From contig NZ_SHKK01000001.1 in the NCBI RefSeq assembly GCF_004217135.1, positions 1,550,001-1,614,000 on the forward strand: DNA of 64,000 nt, given 5' to 3'. The notes beneath the pieces were generated by a model. It ran no database searches and was not told the origin of the DNA. It saw nothing but the letters and a program-made list of their open reading frames with translations. This document shows positions 36,623-44,411 of this stretch, in pieces (within the stretch, counting starts at the first letter, position 1; each line of letters opens with the position of its first letter). Origin of the DNA: Micromonospora violae. Lineage in GTDB: Bacteria; Actinomycetota; Actinomycetes; Mycobacteriales; Micromonosporaceae. The position numbers and the translations under genes were made by a program.

Positions 36623-37005
36623 CCATCACGCTCTTAGTGCTATGGGTTTAGCACGCCCTGCTGTCGTGGGGTAACTGTCCGTTGGTGTCGGATGGTCGAC
36701 TCTTTGTGTTGGGCTCGTTGCGTTGAACAAACCGTCAAATTATTCTAGATGCGGCATTGCGCACTCAATGGTGCATATTAGATTTCTGCTCAGGGTTGGT
36801 GATCCTCGTCAGGGCTCTGGATGAACACTTCGTGATTTGCGGGGAGGCACGCTCGCTCTGTTCAGGGCGGTCGGTCATCCAGATATAGCCCTGCAGGTAC
36901 TGACGCCACAGTGCACTCACGGCCGCTGTTGTCTTGCCTGCCGTGTACCGTCGGCCATGGGCGGCTGCGGTATGGGGCCTCGATCCTCTACTCGGGAGCG
37001 GTGGC
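36623..37005. other. Divergent promoter region between NACHT and XRE genes
   Basis: A 383-bp low-GC gap with opposite-strand genes on both sides. A TTGAAC followed 17 bp later by TAGATG near 36723-36751 is a candidate promoter for plus-strand transcription. Close to the XRE start, TTGTCT and TACCGT are separated by 11 bp, as in the second XRE gene. The 87-codon minus-strand open frame at 36765-37028 has poor coding character and is not called. Confidence 0.4.
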
Positions 37006-38196
37006 ATGGCGAAGAAGCCAGACACCATCGGTGCCAGGATCCGGTACTGGCGGATGCGCCGTGGCGGGATGACTCAGGCGGTCCTGGCTGGACTTGCTGG
37101 TGTCACCCAGTCGTACGTGTCGCAGGTCGAGTCGGGTCGGAAGACCATTGACCGGCGTTCCACTCTGGTTGCTCTCGCTGCCGCGCTCCAGGTCACGGTG
37201 GCTGACCTGCTCGGCCAAGGCACCGAATCCGGCGACCCGGCCCGTGAGAGCGCCGCCGAGTGCGTGCCGGCGATCTGGTCGGCCCTGATCGAGATCGAGG
37301 ACGGTGAGCGCCGTCCGTCGACCTACACAACGGAACGGCTGGCCGCCGAGATCGCCCATGCAGATCGGCTCCGCAATTCGTGCAACTACCCGGCTATGGC
37401 CCGGAAGCTTCCGGGCCTGCTGCTCGAAGCCGCCGCCGTGGGCGGGACGACGCTCGCTCAGGTTGCCTACCTGGCCTCTACCTGCATTCGACACCTCGGC
37501 TACCGCCACCTGGCCCTCAATGCCGCTCGGGTTTCCGTGTCCGCTGCTGAGGACGTCGAAGATCGAGCGTGGCTCGGCGCATCTCGGTTCGTGTACGCGC
37601 AGAGCCTGCCGATCGAGTCCGCGCGCTTGGCGGCCGCATCCGCTGACCGATCACTAGTGGAGCTACAGGGAGATGCCTCCGACATCCGGGTGCGCCAGAT
37701 GCTCGGCCAGCTCCACCTCATGGCTGCGCTGGCCTCGACCGTGGATGGACGTTCCGATGCGGCCCGGGATCATCTTGCGGAGGCCGCTCGCGAGGCCGAG
37801 AGCCTGGGAGATCCAGCCGACGGCGGCGGCTTCAACGGTTGCTGCTTCGGGCCGACCAACGTCGGACTTTGGAAGATGTCCATCGCGGCAGAGCAGGGCG
37901 AGTCCGGCAAGGTGATTGAGCTGTCCCGGACGATCCGACCGCAGGTACTCAAGGCATCGAATCGCCAACTGTCCTACTGGCTCGACATCGGACGAGCGCT
38001 GGCGGACGGTGGCCGTCGGGACGCCGAAGCTCTCGCCGCGTTCGTGCAGGCTGAGCGGGCAGCACCGATCCCGTTCGCCATCAACCCGCTCGCCCGCGAT
38101 GCCGTGGTGACCCTGGCCCAGCGCGCCCAGCGCCGCGCCATCTCCGACGAGTTGCGCCTTCTCGCCGGCCGCATCGGCATCAACCTGGTCACATAG
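37006..38196 (+). CDS. XRE-family transcriptional regulator, copy A
   Basis: A 396-aa cytosolic regulator with an N-terminal helix-turn-helix (about residues 12-70, GMTQAVLAGLAGVTQSYVSQVESG). A long helical, tetratricopeptide-like C-terminal region may bind a ligand or peptide. It is a close duplicate of the gene at 39058 (about 80% identical by eye), with the same start region IGARIRYWRMRRGG. The ATG at 37006 follows GGGAGCGGTGG. Such regulators are abundant in actinomycetes, often controlling adjacent membrane proteins. Its target is not known. Confidence 0.85.
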   Translation: MAKKPDTIGARIRYWRMRRGGMTQAVLAGLAGVTQSYVSQVESGRKTIDRRSTLVALAAALQVTVADLLGQGTESGDPARESAAECVPAIWSALIEIEDGERRPSTYTTERLAAEIAHADRLRNSCNYPAMARKLPGLLLEAAAVGGTTLAQVAYLASTCIRHLGYRHLALNAARVSVSAAEDVEDRAWLGASRFVYAQSLPIESARLAAASADRSLVELQGDASDIRVRQMLGQLHLMAALASTVDGRSDAARDHLAEAAREAESLGDPADGGGFNGCCFGPTNVGLWKMSIAAEQGESGKVIELSRTIRPQVLKASNRQLSYWLDIGRALADGGRRDAEALAAFVQAERAAPIPFAINPLARDAVVTLAQRAQRRAISDELRLLAGRIGINLVT

Positions 38197-38376
38197 CCGC
38201 CAGTAGTCAAGTCGAATCGTGTGACGGGTATGCAGGCCGTACCGGACTCCGGAGCCGATAGCCGGCCGACCGCGAACTGGCAGCGCGATCGTCTCAGCTT
38301 GGCCGAGCGACGTAGCGTGGACGACGGTGCCAGCTGACCGCTGGCATGCTCGACGCACCCTGTGACGAGGAGAGCC

Positions 38377-38958
38377 GTGGACGCGAACTCGGTTACTGCC
38401 ATCTGCGCAACGGTGATCGCCGTCGCTTCACTCGCGGTTTCGATCACGGAGGCGAGAGCAAGCCGGAGACACAACTTCCAATCGGTTCGTCCATTGTTGA
38501 GCCTGGACTGCTTTCGGATGAACAGCGGCATGGCCGGCATTCGAATCCGAAATGCCGGCCTCGGTCCGGCCATCATCCGGGTGACCACGCTGTACCTCGA
38601 CGGCGAGGAACTAGGGCCGTGGGAGAAGCAGGTGGTCGATCCACTGCGCGACACGTTCGCGGTCTGGCCAAATTTCTCGTCCCTTCGCCCAGGTAAGCCC
38701 ATCCCGGTCGGCCAGGAACTGATCATCCTTGCGGTGGAGGAGTACGACCCGGCGAGAGATGCCGAATTTTGGGCGGCGGTGACCCAGCGGATCAGGATTC
38801 ACGTGCAGTATGAATCGATATATGGCAACGAGCGGCAGGAGGCGTGGTTCGAAGGGTCACCCCCTCACAGGAATTCACTTAACTGGCAACAGGGCGGTGC
38901 TGCCGGATCTTCGACAGATAACGATGCGCAAGTCGAGCCAAGTCAGTCCCTGCAATGA
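38377..38958 (+). CDS. Membrane-anchored hypothetical protein
   Basis: A 193-aa protein with an N-terminal membrane segment (AICATVIAVASLAVSITEA, about residues 8-26), then a beta-rich domain: SVRPLLSLDCFRMNSGMAGI, GLGPAIIRVTTLYLDGEELG. The GTG start at 38377 is chosen for its GAGGAG ribosome site. It lies between the two duplicated XRE regulators, on the same strand, and ends 99 bp before the second. Codon use is less GC-biased than the chromosome average. No family is recognised. Confidence 0.65.
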   Translation: MDANSVTAICATVIAVASLAVSITEARASRRHNFQSVRPLLSLDCFRMNSGMAGIRIRNAGLGPAIIRVTTLYLDGEELGPWEKQVVDPLRDTFAVWPNFSSLRPGKPIPVGQELIILAVEEYDPARDAEFWAAVTQRIRIHVQYESIYGNERQEAWFEGSPPHRNSLNWQQGGAAGSSTDNDAQVEPSQSLQ

Positions 38959-39057
38959 CTGCCGTCACTTGTCCGCTTCTCGGAGTATCGTCCAACGTGC
39001 GCGGGGCAGCAGGCCGCGGCCGGTGTCCTGGTTCTCTACCTGGGGGTTGGCGAAAGC

Positions 39058-40248
39058 ATGGTGAGGAAGCCGGACACCATCGGTGCCAGGATCCGGTACT
39101 GGCGGATGCGTCGGGGCGGCATGACGCAGGCCGTCCTCGCCGGGCTCGCCGGTGTCACCCAGTCCTACATCTCGCAGGTCGAGTCGGGTCGAAAGACCAT
39201 CGACCGCCGTTCGACTCTGGTCGCTCTTGCCGCCGCACTCCAGGTCACGGTGGCAGACCTGCTCGGCCAGGGTACCGAGTCCGGCGATCCGGCCCGTGAG
39301 AGCGCTGCCGAGTGCGTGCCCGCCATCTGGTCAGCCCTGATCGAGATCGAGGACGGCGAGCGCCGCCCGTCGACCTACACATCGGACCGGCTGACTGCGG
39401 AGATTTCGCGCGCCGAACAGCTCCGCACGTCCTGCAACTACCCAGCCATGGCTCGTCTGCTCCCCATCCTGCTGATCGAAGCCGCCGCCGTGGGCGGCAC
39501 CGTGCTCGTTCAGGTCGCCTACCAGGCCGCCACCTGCCTGCGGAACCTCGGGTACCGCCACTTGGCCCTCAACGCTGCCCGGCTCTCGGGGACGGTTGCC
39601 GAGCACGCCGAGGATCCGGCATGGATCGCAGCCTCCCGATTCGCCTACGCGCAGAGCTTGCCGATCGAGTCCGCCACCGTGGCGGCCCGCGCTGCGGACC
39701 GGTCCCTGGCCGACCTTCAAGCCGACGCTGCCGACGAACGAGTCCGACAGATGCTCGGGCAACTCCACCTCTCCGCTGCGCTGACCTCGGCCGTGAGCGG
39801 CCGCTTGGATGTCACCCGCGATCACCTCGCCGAGGCGGCCCGCGAGGCGGCCACCCTCGGGGATCCGGTCGACGGCGCGGGCTTCAACGGCTGTGGGTTC
39901 GGACCAACCAATGTCGGGCTGTGGGAGATGTCCATCGCCGCCGAGCAGGGCGAGTCCGGCCGGGTCATCGAACTCTCCCGGAGGGTCCGACCGCAGGTCC
40001 TCGCAGCGTCGATCCGCCAGCAGTCCTACTGGCTCGACCTCGGTCGTGCCATGGCGGACGGCGGTCGTCGGGACGCCGAAGCTCTCGCCGCGTTCGTGCA
40101 GGCTGAGCGGGCAGCGCCCATCCCGTTCGCCATCAACCCTCTCGCCCGCGATGCCGTCGTCACCCTGGCCCAGCGCGTCCAGCGCCGAGCCATCCCCGAC
40201 GAGTTGCGCCTACTCGCGGGCCGCATCGGCATTAACCTGGCCGCATAA
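39058..40248 (+). CDS. XRE-family transcriptional regulator, copy B
   Basis: A 396-aa paralogue of the regulator at 37006, differing mostly in conservative positions; for example YISQVESGRKTIDRR here reads YVSQVESGRKTIDRR there. The N-terminal helix-turn-helix and helical C-terminal region are intact. The start is ATG at 39058 (M, then V encoded by GTG). The nearby upstream region carries TTGTCC and TATCGT with 11-bp spacing, like copy A. The two copies flank a membrane protein and probably arose by local duplication. Confidence 0.85.
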   Translation: MVRKPDTIGARIRYWRMRRGGMTQAVLAGLAGVTQSYISQVESGRKTIDRRSTLVALAAALQVTVADLLGQGTESGDPARESAAECVPAIWSALIEIEDGERRPSTYTSDRLTAEISRAEQLRTSCNYPAMARLLPILLIEAAAVGGTVLVQVAYQAATCLRNLGYRHLALNAARLSGTVAEHAEDPAWIAASRFAYAQSLPIESATVAARAADRSLADLQADAADERVRQMLGQLHLSAALTSAVSGRLDVTRDHLAEAAREAATLGDPVDGAGFNGCGFGPTNVGLWEMSIAAEQGESGRVIELSRRVRPQVLAASIRQQSYWLDLGRAMADGGRRDAEALAAFVQAERAAPIPFAINPLARDAVVTLAQRVQRRAIPDELRLLAGRIGINLAA

Positions 40249-40372
40249 CTGCCAGTAATCACCGCATCACCAATTCGCCCTACTGTCCGGTTTGGGACGT
40301 GAGCACGTCCTGATGGCCCGACGCGGCAACGGTCGATCCTGAGCTGCTGGGCCTCCATCGGAGGAGGCGGGG

Positions 40373-40534
40373 ATGAGCGGTCAGGACGACAACGCTCCGG
40401 AGCACAACAGTGAGGCGGCCGAGCGGGAGGCCGCCAAGCAGCGCCTTCTGGCTCAGGCTGAGGCGGAGCGCGTACCCGTGGAGGACACGACCCGTGCGGT
40501 CCCGGACCGGCGGTGGCGGCGTGACCAACGATGA
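40373..40534 (+). CDS. Small charged hypothetical protein (53 aa)
   Basis: A 53-aa protein too short to be called by length alone. It is highly charged and alanine/glutamate-rich (SGQDDNAPEHNSEAAEREAA) and predicted to be helical. The ATG at 40373 follows GGAGGCGGGG. It ends inside the following XRE gene (14-nt overlap), the usual sign of translational coupling. It may act with the regulator, as small partner proteins precede such XRE genes in actinomycetes, but nothing more is supportable. Confidence 0.55.
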   Translation: MSGQDDNAPEHNSEAAEREAAKQRLLAQAEAERVPVEDTTRAVPDRRWRRDQR

Positions 40535-41747
40535 CATCCCTATCGGCCGCCGGGTGGCGAGCTGGCGGGTGCGGCGGTCAATGACGCAGCAAATGCTTGC
40601 CGACCGGTTGCGCAGGTCGAAGAGTTGGGTGGACAAGATCGAGCGGGGTGCCCGCGCCCTGGACCGGTACTCGGTGATTCAGGAGGTGGCCCACGTCCTG
40701 CGGGTCGACCCGGAGGTGCTGCTCGGCCAGCCGCCGAGCACCCCGGCGGGCACGCCGGACGGGGTGGACGACATCCGGGCCGCCCTCGCCCGCTACGACA
40801 TCCCGCAGGCTGCACCGCGGACCGACGAGCTGAGACGGCAGGTCGGGCACGCCTGGTTGACCTACCAGCACGCGCACTACGGGCAGTTGGTGCGGGTGTT
40901 GCCGGGTCTGCTCGACGCCGCCCAGGGCGCGCGGTCGCCGGAGCTGTTGGTGCAGACGTACCGGATCACCTCCTCGTTGCTGGTGAAGCTCGGCGAGGCC
41001 GACCTGGCCTGGCTGGCCGCCGACCGCGCGATGTCCACCGCCAGCGACGACCCGCTGCTCGCGGCGACCGCGACCATCTCGATAGCCCAGGCGCTCCGCG
41101 CGCAGGGCCGCGACCACCTGGCCCTGGCCGCGCTGCTCCCCGCCGCCAACCGCGTCCTTCCACAGTCAACCCACTCCGGTGATCAAGAAGTTTGCGTCAC
41201 TTTTGGAGATCAAACTTCCCGTAAACCTCTTGATCACGAGGGTCAGGGCGATCGCTGGGGGAGGGCTGTGGGTGGGGTGCTGCTGGTGCAGGCTGCGCTT
41301 GCTGCCGTCGGCTGCGGTGAGCACCGCCGCGCCGATGAGCTGATCGACCGGGCCGTGGGGGTCGCCACAAACCTTCGAGGGTACGACGACACGCACCACA
41401 CCAGCTTCGGGCCGGTCGTCGTCGAGCTGGCGCGGGTGCTGGTGGCGGCCCAGCGGGGTGACGCCGACGCGGCGCTACAAAGGCATTCGACGATCGTGCG
41501 GCGGGAGGGGTGGCGGCGACTGCCGGCCGAGTATCGGAGCGCCTATCTGGTCGACGTCGCGCGGGTGTACCTCCAGGTGGGGGACCTGCGCGGGGCCGCC
41601 CGCGCCCTCGTGGACGCGGACTGTGTCGCGCCGGCTGAGGTTCGGTGCCGGCCGTTGGCGCGTACCGTGATCGCTGATGTTGCCCGGGGCCACCCGGCAC
41701 CCGCCGGCGTGGCGCGACTGGCGACGCTCGTTGGCCTCACCCGTTGA
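40521..41747 (+). CDS. XRE-family transcriptional regulator carrying a palindromic element inside its frame
   Basis: A 408-aa regulator with N-terminal helix-turn-helix (IPIGRRVASWRVRRSMTQQM to VDKIERGARALDRYSVIQEV, about residues 6-65) and helical C-terminal repeats. The GTG at 40521 starts 14 nt before the end of the small upstream gene. The 59-bp palindrome S1 (41179-41237) lies within the frame, adding the polar insert GDQEVCVTFGDQTSRKPLDH without a stop. This sits in an otherwise alanine/leucine-rich helical region, so it likely adds a loop. The gene is presumably still functional because the frame is open, but activity is unknown. Confidence 0.8.
   Translation: MTNDDIPIGRRVASWRVRRSMTQQMLADRLRRSKSWVDKIERGARALDRYSVIQEVAHVLRVDPEVLLGQPPSTPAGTPDGVDDIRAALARYDIPQAAPRTDELRRQVGHAWLTYQHAHYGQLVRVLPGLLDAAQGARSPELLVQTYRITSSLLVKLGEADLAWLAADRAMSTASDDPLLAATATISIAQALRAQGRDHLALAALLPAANRVLPQSTHSGDQEVCVTFGDQTSRKPLDHEGQGDRWGRAVGGVLLVQAALAAVGCGEHRRADELIDRAVGVATNLRGYDDTHHTSFGPVVVELARVLVAAQRGDADAALQRHSTIVRREGWRRLPAEYRSAYLVDVARVYLQVGDLRGAARALVDADCVAPAEVRCRPLARTVIADVARGHPAPAGVARLATLVGLTR
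41179..41237. repeat. 59-bp palindromic element, copy S1 (inside a coding frame)
   Basis: The ends GTGATCAAGA and TCTTGATCAC are perfect inverted repeats. The centre contains GGAGATCAAAC. It is one of three 59-bp copies and the only one inside a gene. Confidence 0.9.
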
Positions 41748-41913
41748 TCCAGCGAGGTCACCTGTGCTGGTCCAGCGTGTCGAGGTTCGTTGAGCGGGCG
41801 GCCACCGTTTCAGCCGTTGACCGGTGAGGGCGGTCCGGCGCCCACCGCACGAGGAGGGGCTCGGTGGGCAATTCAACGTCTCCTGACTCATGCGTGTCTG
41901 ACAAGATCGTCTG

Positions 41914-42762
41914 GTGGAACGAAACACCGCTCTGCGTGACTTCCTTCGCTCACGACGGGCACAGGTAAGCCCGGCGCAAGCCGGTTTGATCGACGGCTCC
42001 GGACGCCGGGTGCCCGGGCTGCGGCGCGAAGAGGTGGCGGCCCTGGCCGGTGTGAGCGTCGACTACTACATGCGCCTGGAGCAGGGCCGTAACGTCTCGC
42101 CGTCCGATTCGGTTCTCGACTCTCTGGCCACGGCGTTGCGCCTTTCGCCGGCGCAACGGGCACAGCTGTATCTGCTGGTTCGGGGCCGTTCGAAACACGA
42201 GGCCGACCGTGTTCCGGACAATCATCCGAATATCACCGGGCTGCTGCGCGCCGTCGCTGTTCCGGCGATCGTGGTGGGGCGCGGTAGCGAGGTGATCGGC
42301 GCGAACGCACTGCATCGAGAACTGACGACGGACTTCGAGACGTTCCCGCTTGAGCGCCGCTACTACGCGTACTGGCTGTTCGCCGATGCGGGTGCTCGTG
42401 AGGTGATGGTGACGTGGGAGCATTCCGCCCGCGAGACCGTCGGTGTCCTCCGGGCCGCCGTCACCCGGTTCCCGGAGGACCGCCGTCTCCACCGCCTGGT
42501 CGAGAATCTGAACGCGGCGAGTCCCGAGTTCCGCGCGCTGTGGGACGAGCACGACGTCGCGACCCCGGCGTCCAGTGTCAAGGTGTACCGTCATCCGCTG
42601 ATCGGTTCGCTGGCGCTGCGGCAGGTGGCCGCGCAACTGCCCGACGACGTCTGGCTCTACCTTTACTGGGCCGACCCGGGTACCGACGCCGAGGCGGCCC
42701 TGCAGCGGCTGCGAGACGTGGTCGCCGATGCGCTCAGCCGGCCACCGGCACCGCCTCGGTGA
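41914..42762 (+). CDS. Helix-turn-helix regulator with MmyB-like ligand domain
   Basis: A 282-aa regulator: N-terminal XRE-type domain (FLRSRRAQVSPAQAGL to GVSVDYYMRLEQGRN, about residues 9-60) and a C-terminal MmyB-like ligand-binding domain (about residues 110-280) reading NITGLLRAVAVPAIVVGRGS and FAAD-like YAYWLFADAGAREVMVTW. Such proteins in Actinobacteria usually regulate neighbouring dehydrogenase genes. GTG at 41914 is the first start. It overlaps the convergent VOC gene by 29 nt. Confidence 0.85.
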   Translation: MERNTALRDFLRSRRAQVSPAQAGLIDGSGRRVPGLRREEVAALAGVSVDYYMRLEQGRNVSPSDSVLDSLATALRLSPAQRAQLYLLVRGRSKHEADRVPDNHPNITGLLRAVAVPAIVVGRGSEVIGANALHRELTTDFETFPLERRYYAYWLFADAGAREVMVTWEHSARETVGVLRAAVTRFPEDRRLHRLVENLNAASPEFRALWDEHDVATPASSVKVYRHPLIGSLALRQVAAQLPDDVWLYLYWADPGTDAEAALQRLRDVVADALSRPPAPPR

Positions 42763-43159
42763 TCTCGATGATGGTGCCGATGTTGTCCCGGATGAAGGCG
42801 AAACGCTGACCGCTCTTCTCGACCGTCATGGGGCCAGCGAACAGGGCCACACCGCGCCGGTCGAGTTCGGTGATGGCCGCGTCCAGGTCGGGAACCCGGA
42901 GGCAGACGTGGTGCAGACGCTCGACGTCGTGGCTGGCCGGTAGGCTTTCGGCGGCCGGGGCCGGGTTCTTGGCGGCGCCAGCCGAGATGATCTCGATCGT
43001 GATGTTGTCGGTGCCGATGAAGGTGAACACCGATTCGCCGACTTCGAATTGCTGGATCACCAAGAAGTCGAGGTGGTCGCGATACCACGCGATGGTCTGG
43101 TCGAGGTGCGCTGTAGTGGTAGTGATGCCGACGTGGTCGAACTGAAATCCGAAGGTCAT
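42734..43159 (-). CDS. VOC family (glyoxalase/bleomycin-resistance fold) protein
   Basis: A 141-aa vicinal-oxygen-chelate protein with two beta-alpha-beta-beta-beta repeats. The N-terminal half is FDHVGITTTTAHLDQTIAWY; the second repeat starts LHHVCLRVPDLDAAITELDRRG and ends at FIRDNIGTIIEITEAVPV. His residues in FDHVG and LHHVC and Glu near the end (IIEIT) are the metal ligands, so it may be an active metalloenzyme of the methylmalonyl-CoA epimerase/glyoxalase type. Its 3' end overlaps the 3' end of the MmyB gene. Substrate is unassigned. Confidence 0.85.
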   Translation of the reverse strand: MTFGFQFDHVGITTTTAHLDQTIAWYRDHLDFLVIQQFEVGESVFTFIGTDNITIEIISAGAAKNPAPAAESLPASHDVERLHHVCLRVPDLDAAITELDRRGVALFAGPMTVEKSGQRFAFIRDNIGTIIEITEAVPVAG

Positions 43160-43233
43160 GTCACAAGTACAGCAACGTGCGATGCCGCCGAAAAGCGGCC
43201 GGTTTCACCCTAGGTCTGCCGGTCCTAGGTTCT

Positions 43234-43346
43234 GCGACCCGCTGCTCGCGGCGACAGCGACCATCTCGATAGCCCAGGCGCTACGCGCCTCCAACCGCGA
43301 CCCTGTCTGCGGCCAAGCGCCTCCTCGCCAACCCGGCCCACCCACG
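43234..43346 (+). pseudogene. Decayed fragment of an XRE regulator
   Basis: The first 60 or so bases, GCGACCCGCTGCTCGCGGCG onward, match 41046-41110 of the intact regulator almost exactly (about 95% by eye, including CCATCTCGATAGCCCAGGCG). The match then decays. It ends where the S2 palindrome begins, the same relative place as S1 in the intact gene. No complete frame remains. Confidence 0.75.
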
Positions 43347-43404
43347 TGATCATGAGGTAGGCGGGCCGTTTGAAGATCAAATTACCCGTCAACCTCATGA
43401 TCAA
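43346..43404. repeat. 59-bp palindromic element, copy S2
   Basis: It runs GTGATCATGAGG to CCTCATGATCAA; the last base deviates from the perfect inverted end. The centre has TGAAGATCAAA and CCCGTCAACC. It abuts the XRE fragment. Confidence 0.9.
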
Positions 43405-43504
43405 CGGGGCGGGGGTTGGGGCGGGGGCAGGGGTGCGGCGCCGGGGCCCGCAGGGCGCTCAGGGCCAGCGGCAGATGAGGCAGGCGCGCCTGCGGTGCGA
43501 TGTC

Positions 43505-43510
43505 TAGAGT
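43505..43510 (+). promoter_or_regulatory. Candidate -10 element of a leaderless promoter
   Basis: TAGAGT is followed by exactly 7 nt and then the GTG at 43518. This supports starting the SMI1/KNR4 gene there rather than at the ATG at 43500. Confidence 0.45.
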
Positions 43511-43517
43511 CTGCGTC

Positions 43518-44243
43518 GTGACAGACACTGGAGCCGTTGCCGAGGCGTGGGCGCGGATCGAGGCTGGCCTGAGTCGCGTTCTGCCGGATTCCCTACGGCA
43601 GCTCAAGGCGCCAGCCTCGGCACAGGAAATCGATGCGTTGGAGGCCGCGTTGGCCGTGCCGCTGCCGCAGGATTTCCGCGCCAGCCTTCGCATCCACAAT
43701 GGAACGATGCCGGGGTACGGCTCGGGTCAGCTCCAGCCCAGCCCGGTACCGCTGGATTACCTCTACGACACCGACGAGGTCATCGAGATGACCCGGATGT
43801 GGCGCGACGGCTATCAACCGGAGCCGGAATGGGACGATCCTCAGGTCTGGGCATACCTGGTCGACCAAGGCGAACATCTCTGCCTGAACGGACCGGTGCG
43901 ACCGATCATCGGTTCGCCGGGCGCAGTGGTCGTAGGCGACATGAATGGCGACGTGCGGTGGCTGCTCGACTTCGATCCGGCACCAGGGGGAACGCCCGGC
44001 CAGGTGGTTCGGGTTGATGTCGAATGCGCCACGTGGGACGTGCTGGCTTCATCCTGGACGCAGCTGCTCGTCCGCTACGCCGAGGATCTGGAACTGTTCG
44101 CGGCTGATCCTGACAGCTCCCCTCTGGAAATCGATAGCCTTGCGGGACCAGCGTGCGAATGGGGAAGCGCGTCGTCGGACTCATGGGGGGTGCGTCCGGC
44201 CTGGCTGCAGAACGTTCAAGCGCGCAGTCCCTACCCGTGCTGA
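43518..44243 (+). CDS. SMI1/KNR4 family protein
   Basis: A 241-aa protein of the SMI1/KNR4 (SUKH) fold. The signature lies in residues about 10-110: AWARIEAGLSRVLPDSLRQL, PASAQEIDALEAALAVPLPQDFRASLRIHNG, then YLYDTDEVIEM. The C-terminal half has DMNGDVRWLLDF. SUKH proteins often act as immunity proteins for polymorphic toxins, but others are regulators of cell-wall synthesis, and no toxin gene is adjacent. The start at 43518 is supported by a -10 motif. A palindromic element lies 63 bp after its stop. Confidence 0.8.
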   Translation: MTDTGAVAEAWARIEAGLSRVLPDSLRQLKAPASAQEIDALEAALAVPLPQDFRASLRIHNGTMPGYGSGQLQPSPVPLDYLYDTDEVIEMTRMWRDGYQPEPEWDDPQVWAYLVDQGEHLCLNGPVRPIIGSPGAVVVGDMNGDVRWLLDFDPAPGGTPGQVVRVDVECATWDVLASSWTQLLVRYAEDLELFAADPDSSPLEIDSLAGPACEWGSASSDSWGVRPAWLQNVQARSPYPC

Positions 44244-44305
44244 CGACGGCCCCCCTGATTGGCCGCCAGGTCCCTCCTCTGACCCTCCTTCCTCCTCCCG
44301 CCCCG

Positions 44306-44364
44306 GTGATCATGAGGTTGGCGGGTGGGATGGAGATCAAAGCGCCCGTCAACCTCATGATCAC
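44306..44364. repeat. 59-bp palindromic element, copy S3
   Basis: It runs GTGATCATGAGG to CCTCATGATCAC with perfect ends and the conserved centre GGAGATCAAA...CCCGTCAACC. It lies between convergent gene ends, 63 bp after the SMI1 stop and 47 bp before the stop at 44412. Confidence 0.95.
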
Positions 44365-44411
44365 CCGACCGGGACCGGCCGCTGCGCGCGGAGACGGTGT
44401 CTGTCACCTGC

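Larger units (their letters stand above)
43160..43517. other. 358-bp gap with XRE fragment and palindrome
   Basis: The gap holds a decayed fragment of the XRE regulator, the S2 palindrome immediately after it, and a leaderless-type promoter for the SMI1 gene. The remainder, 43405-43500, is GC-rich with no feature I recognise. Confidence 0.6.

Noticed and set aside
36765..37028. 87-codon minus-strand open frame upstream of the XRE regulator
   Set aside because: Codon character is poor and it overlaps the XRE start and likely promoter.
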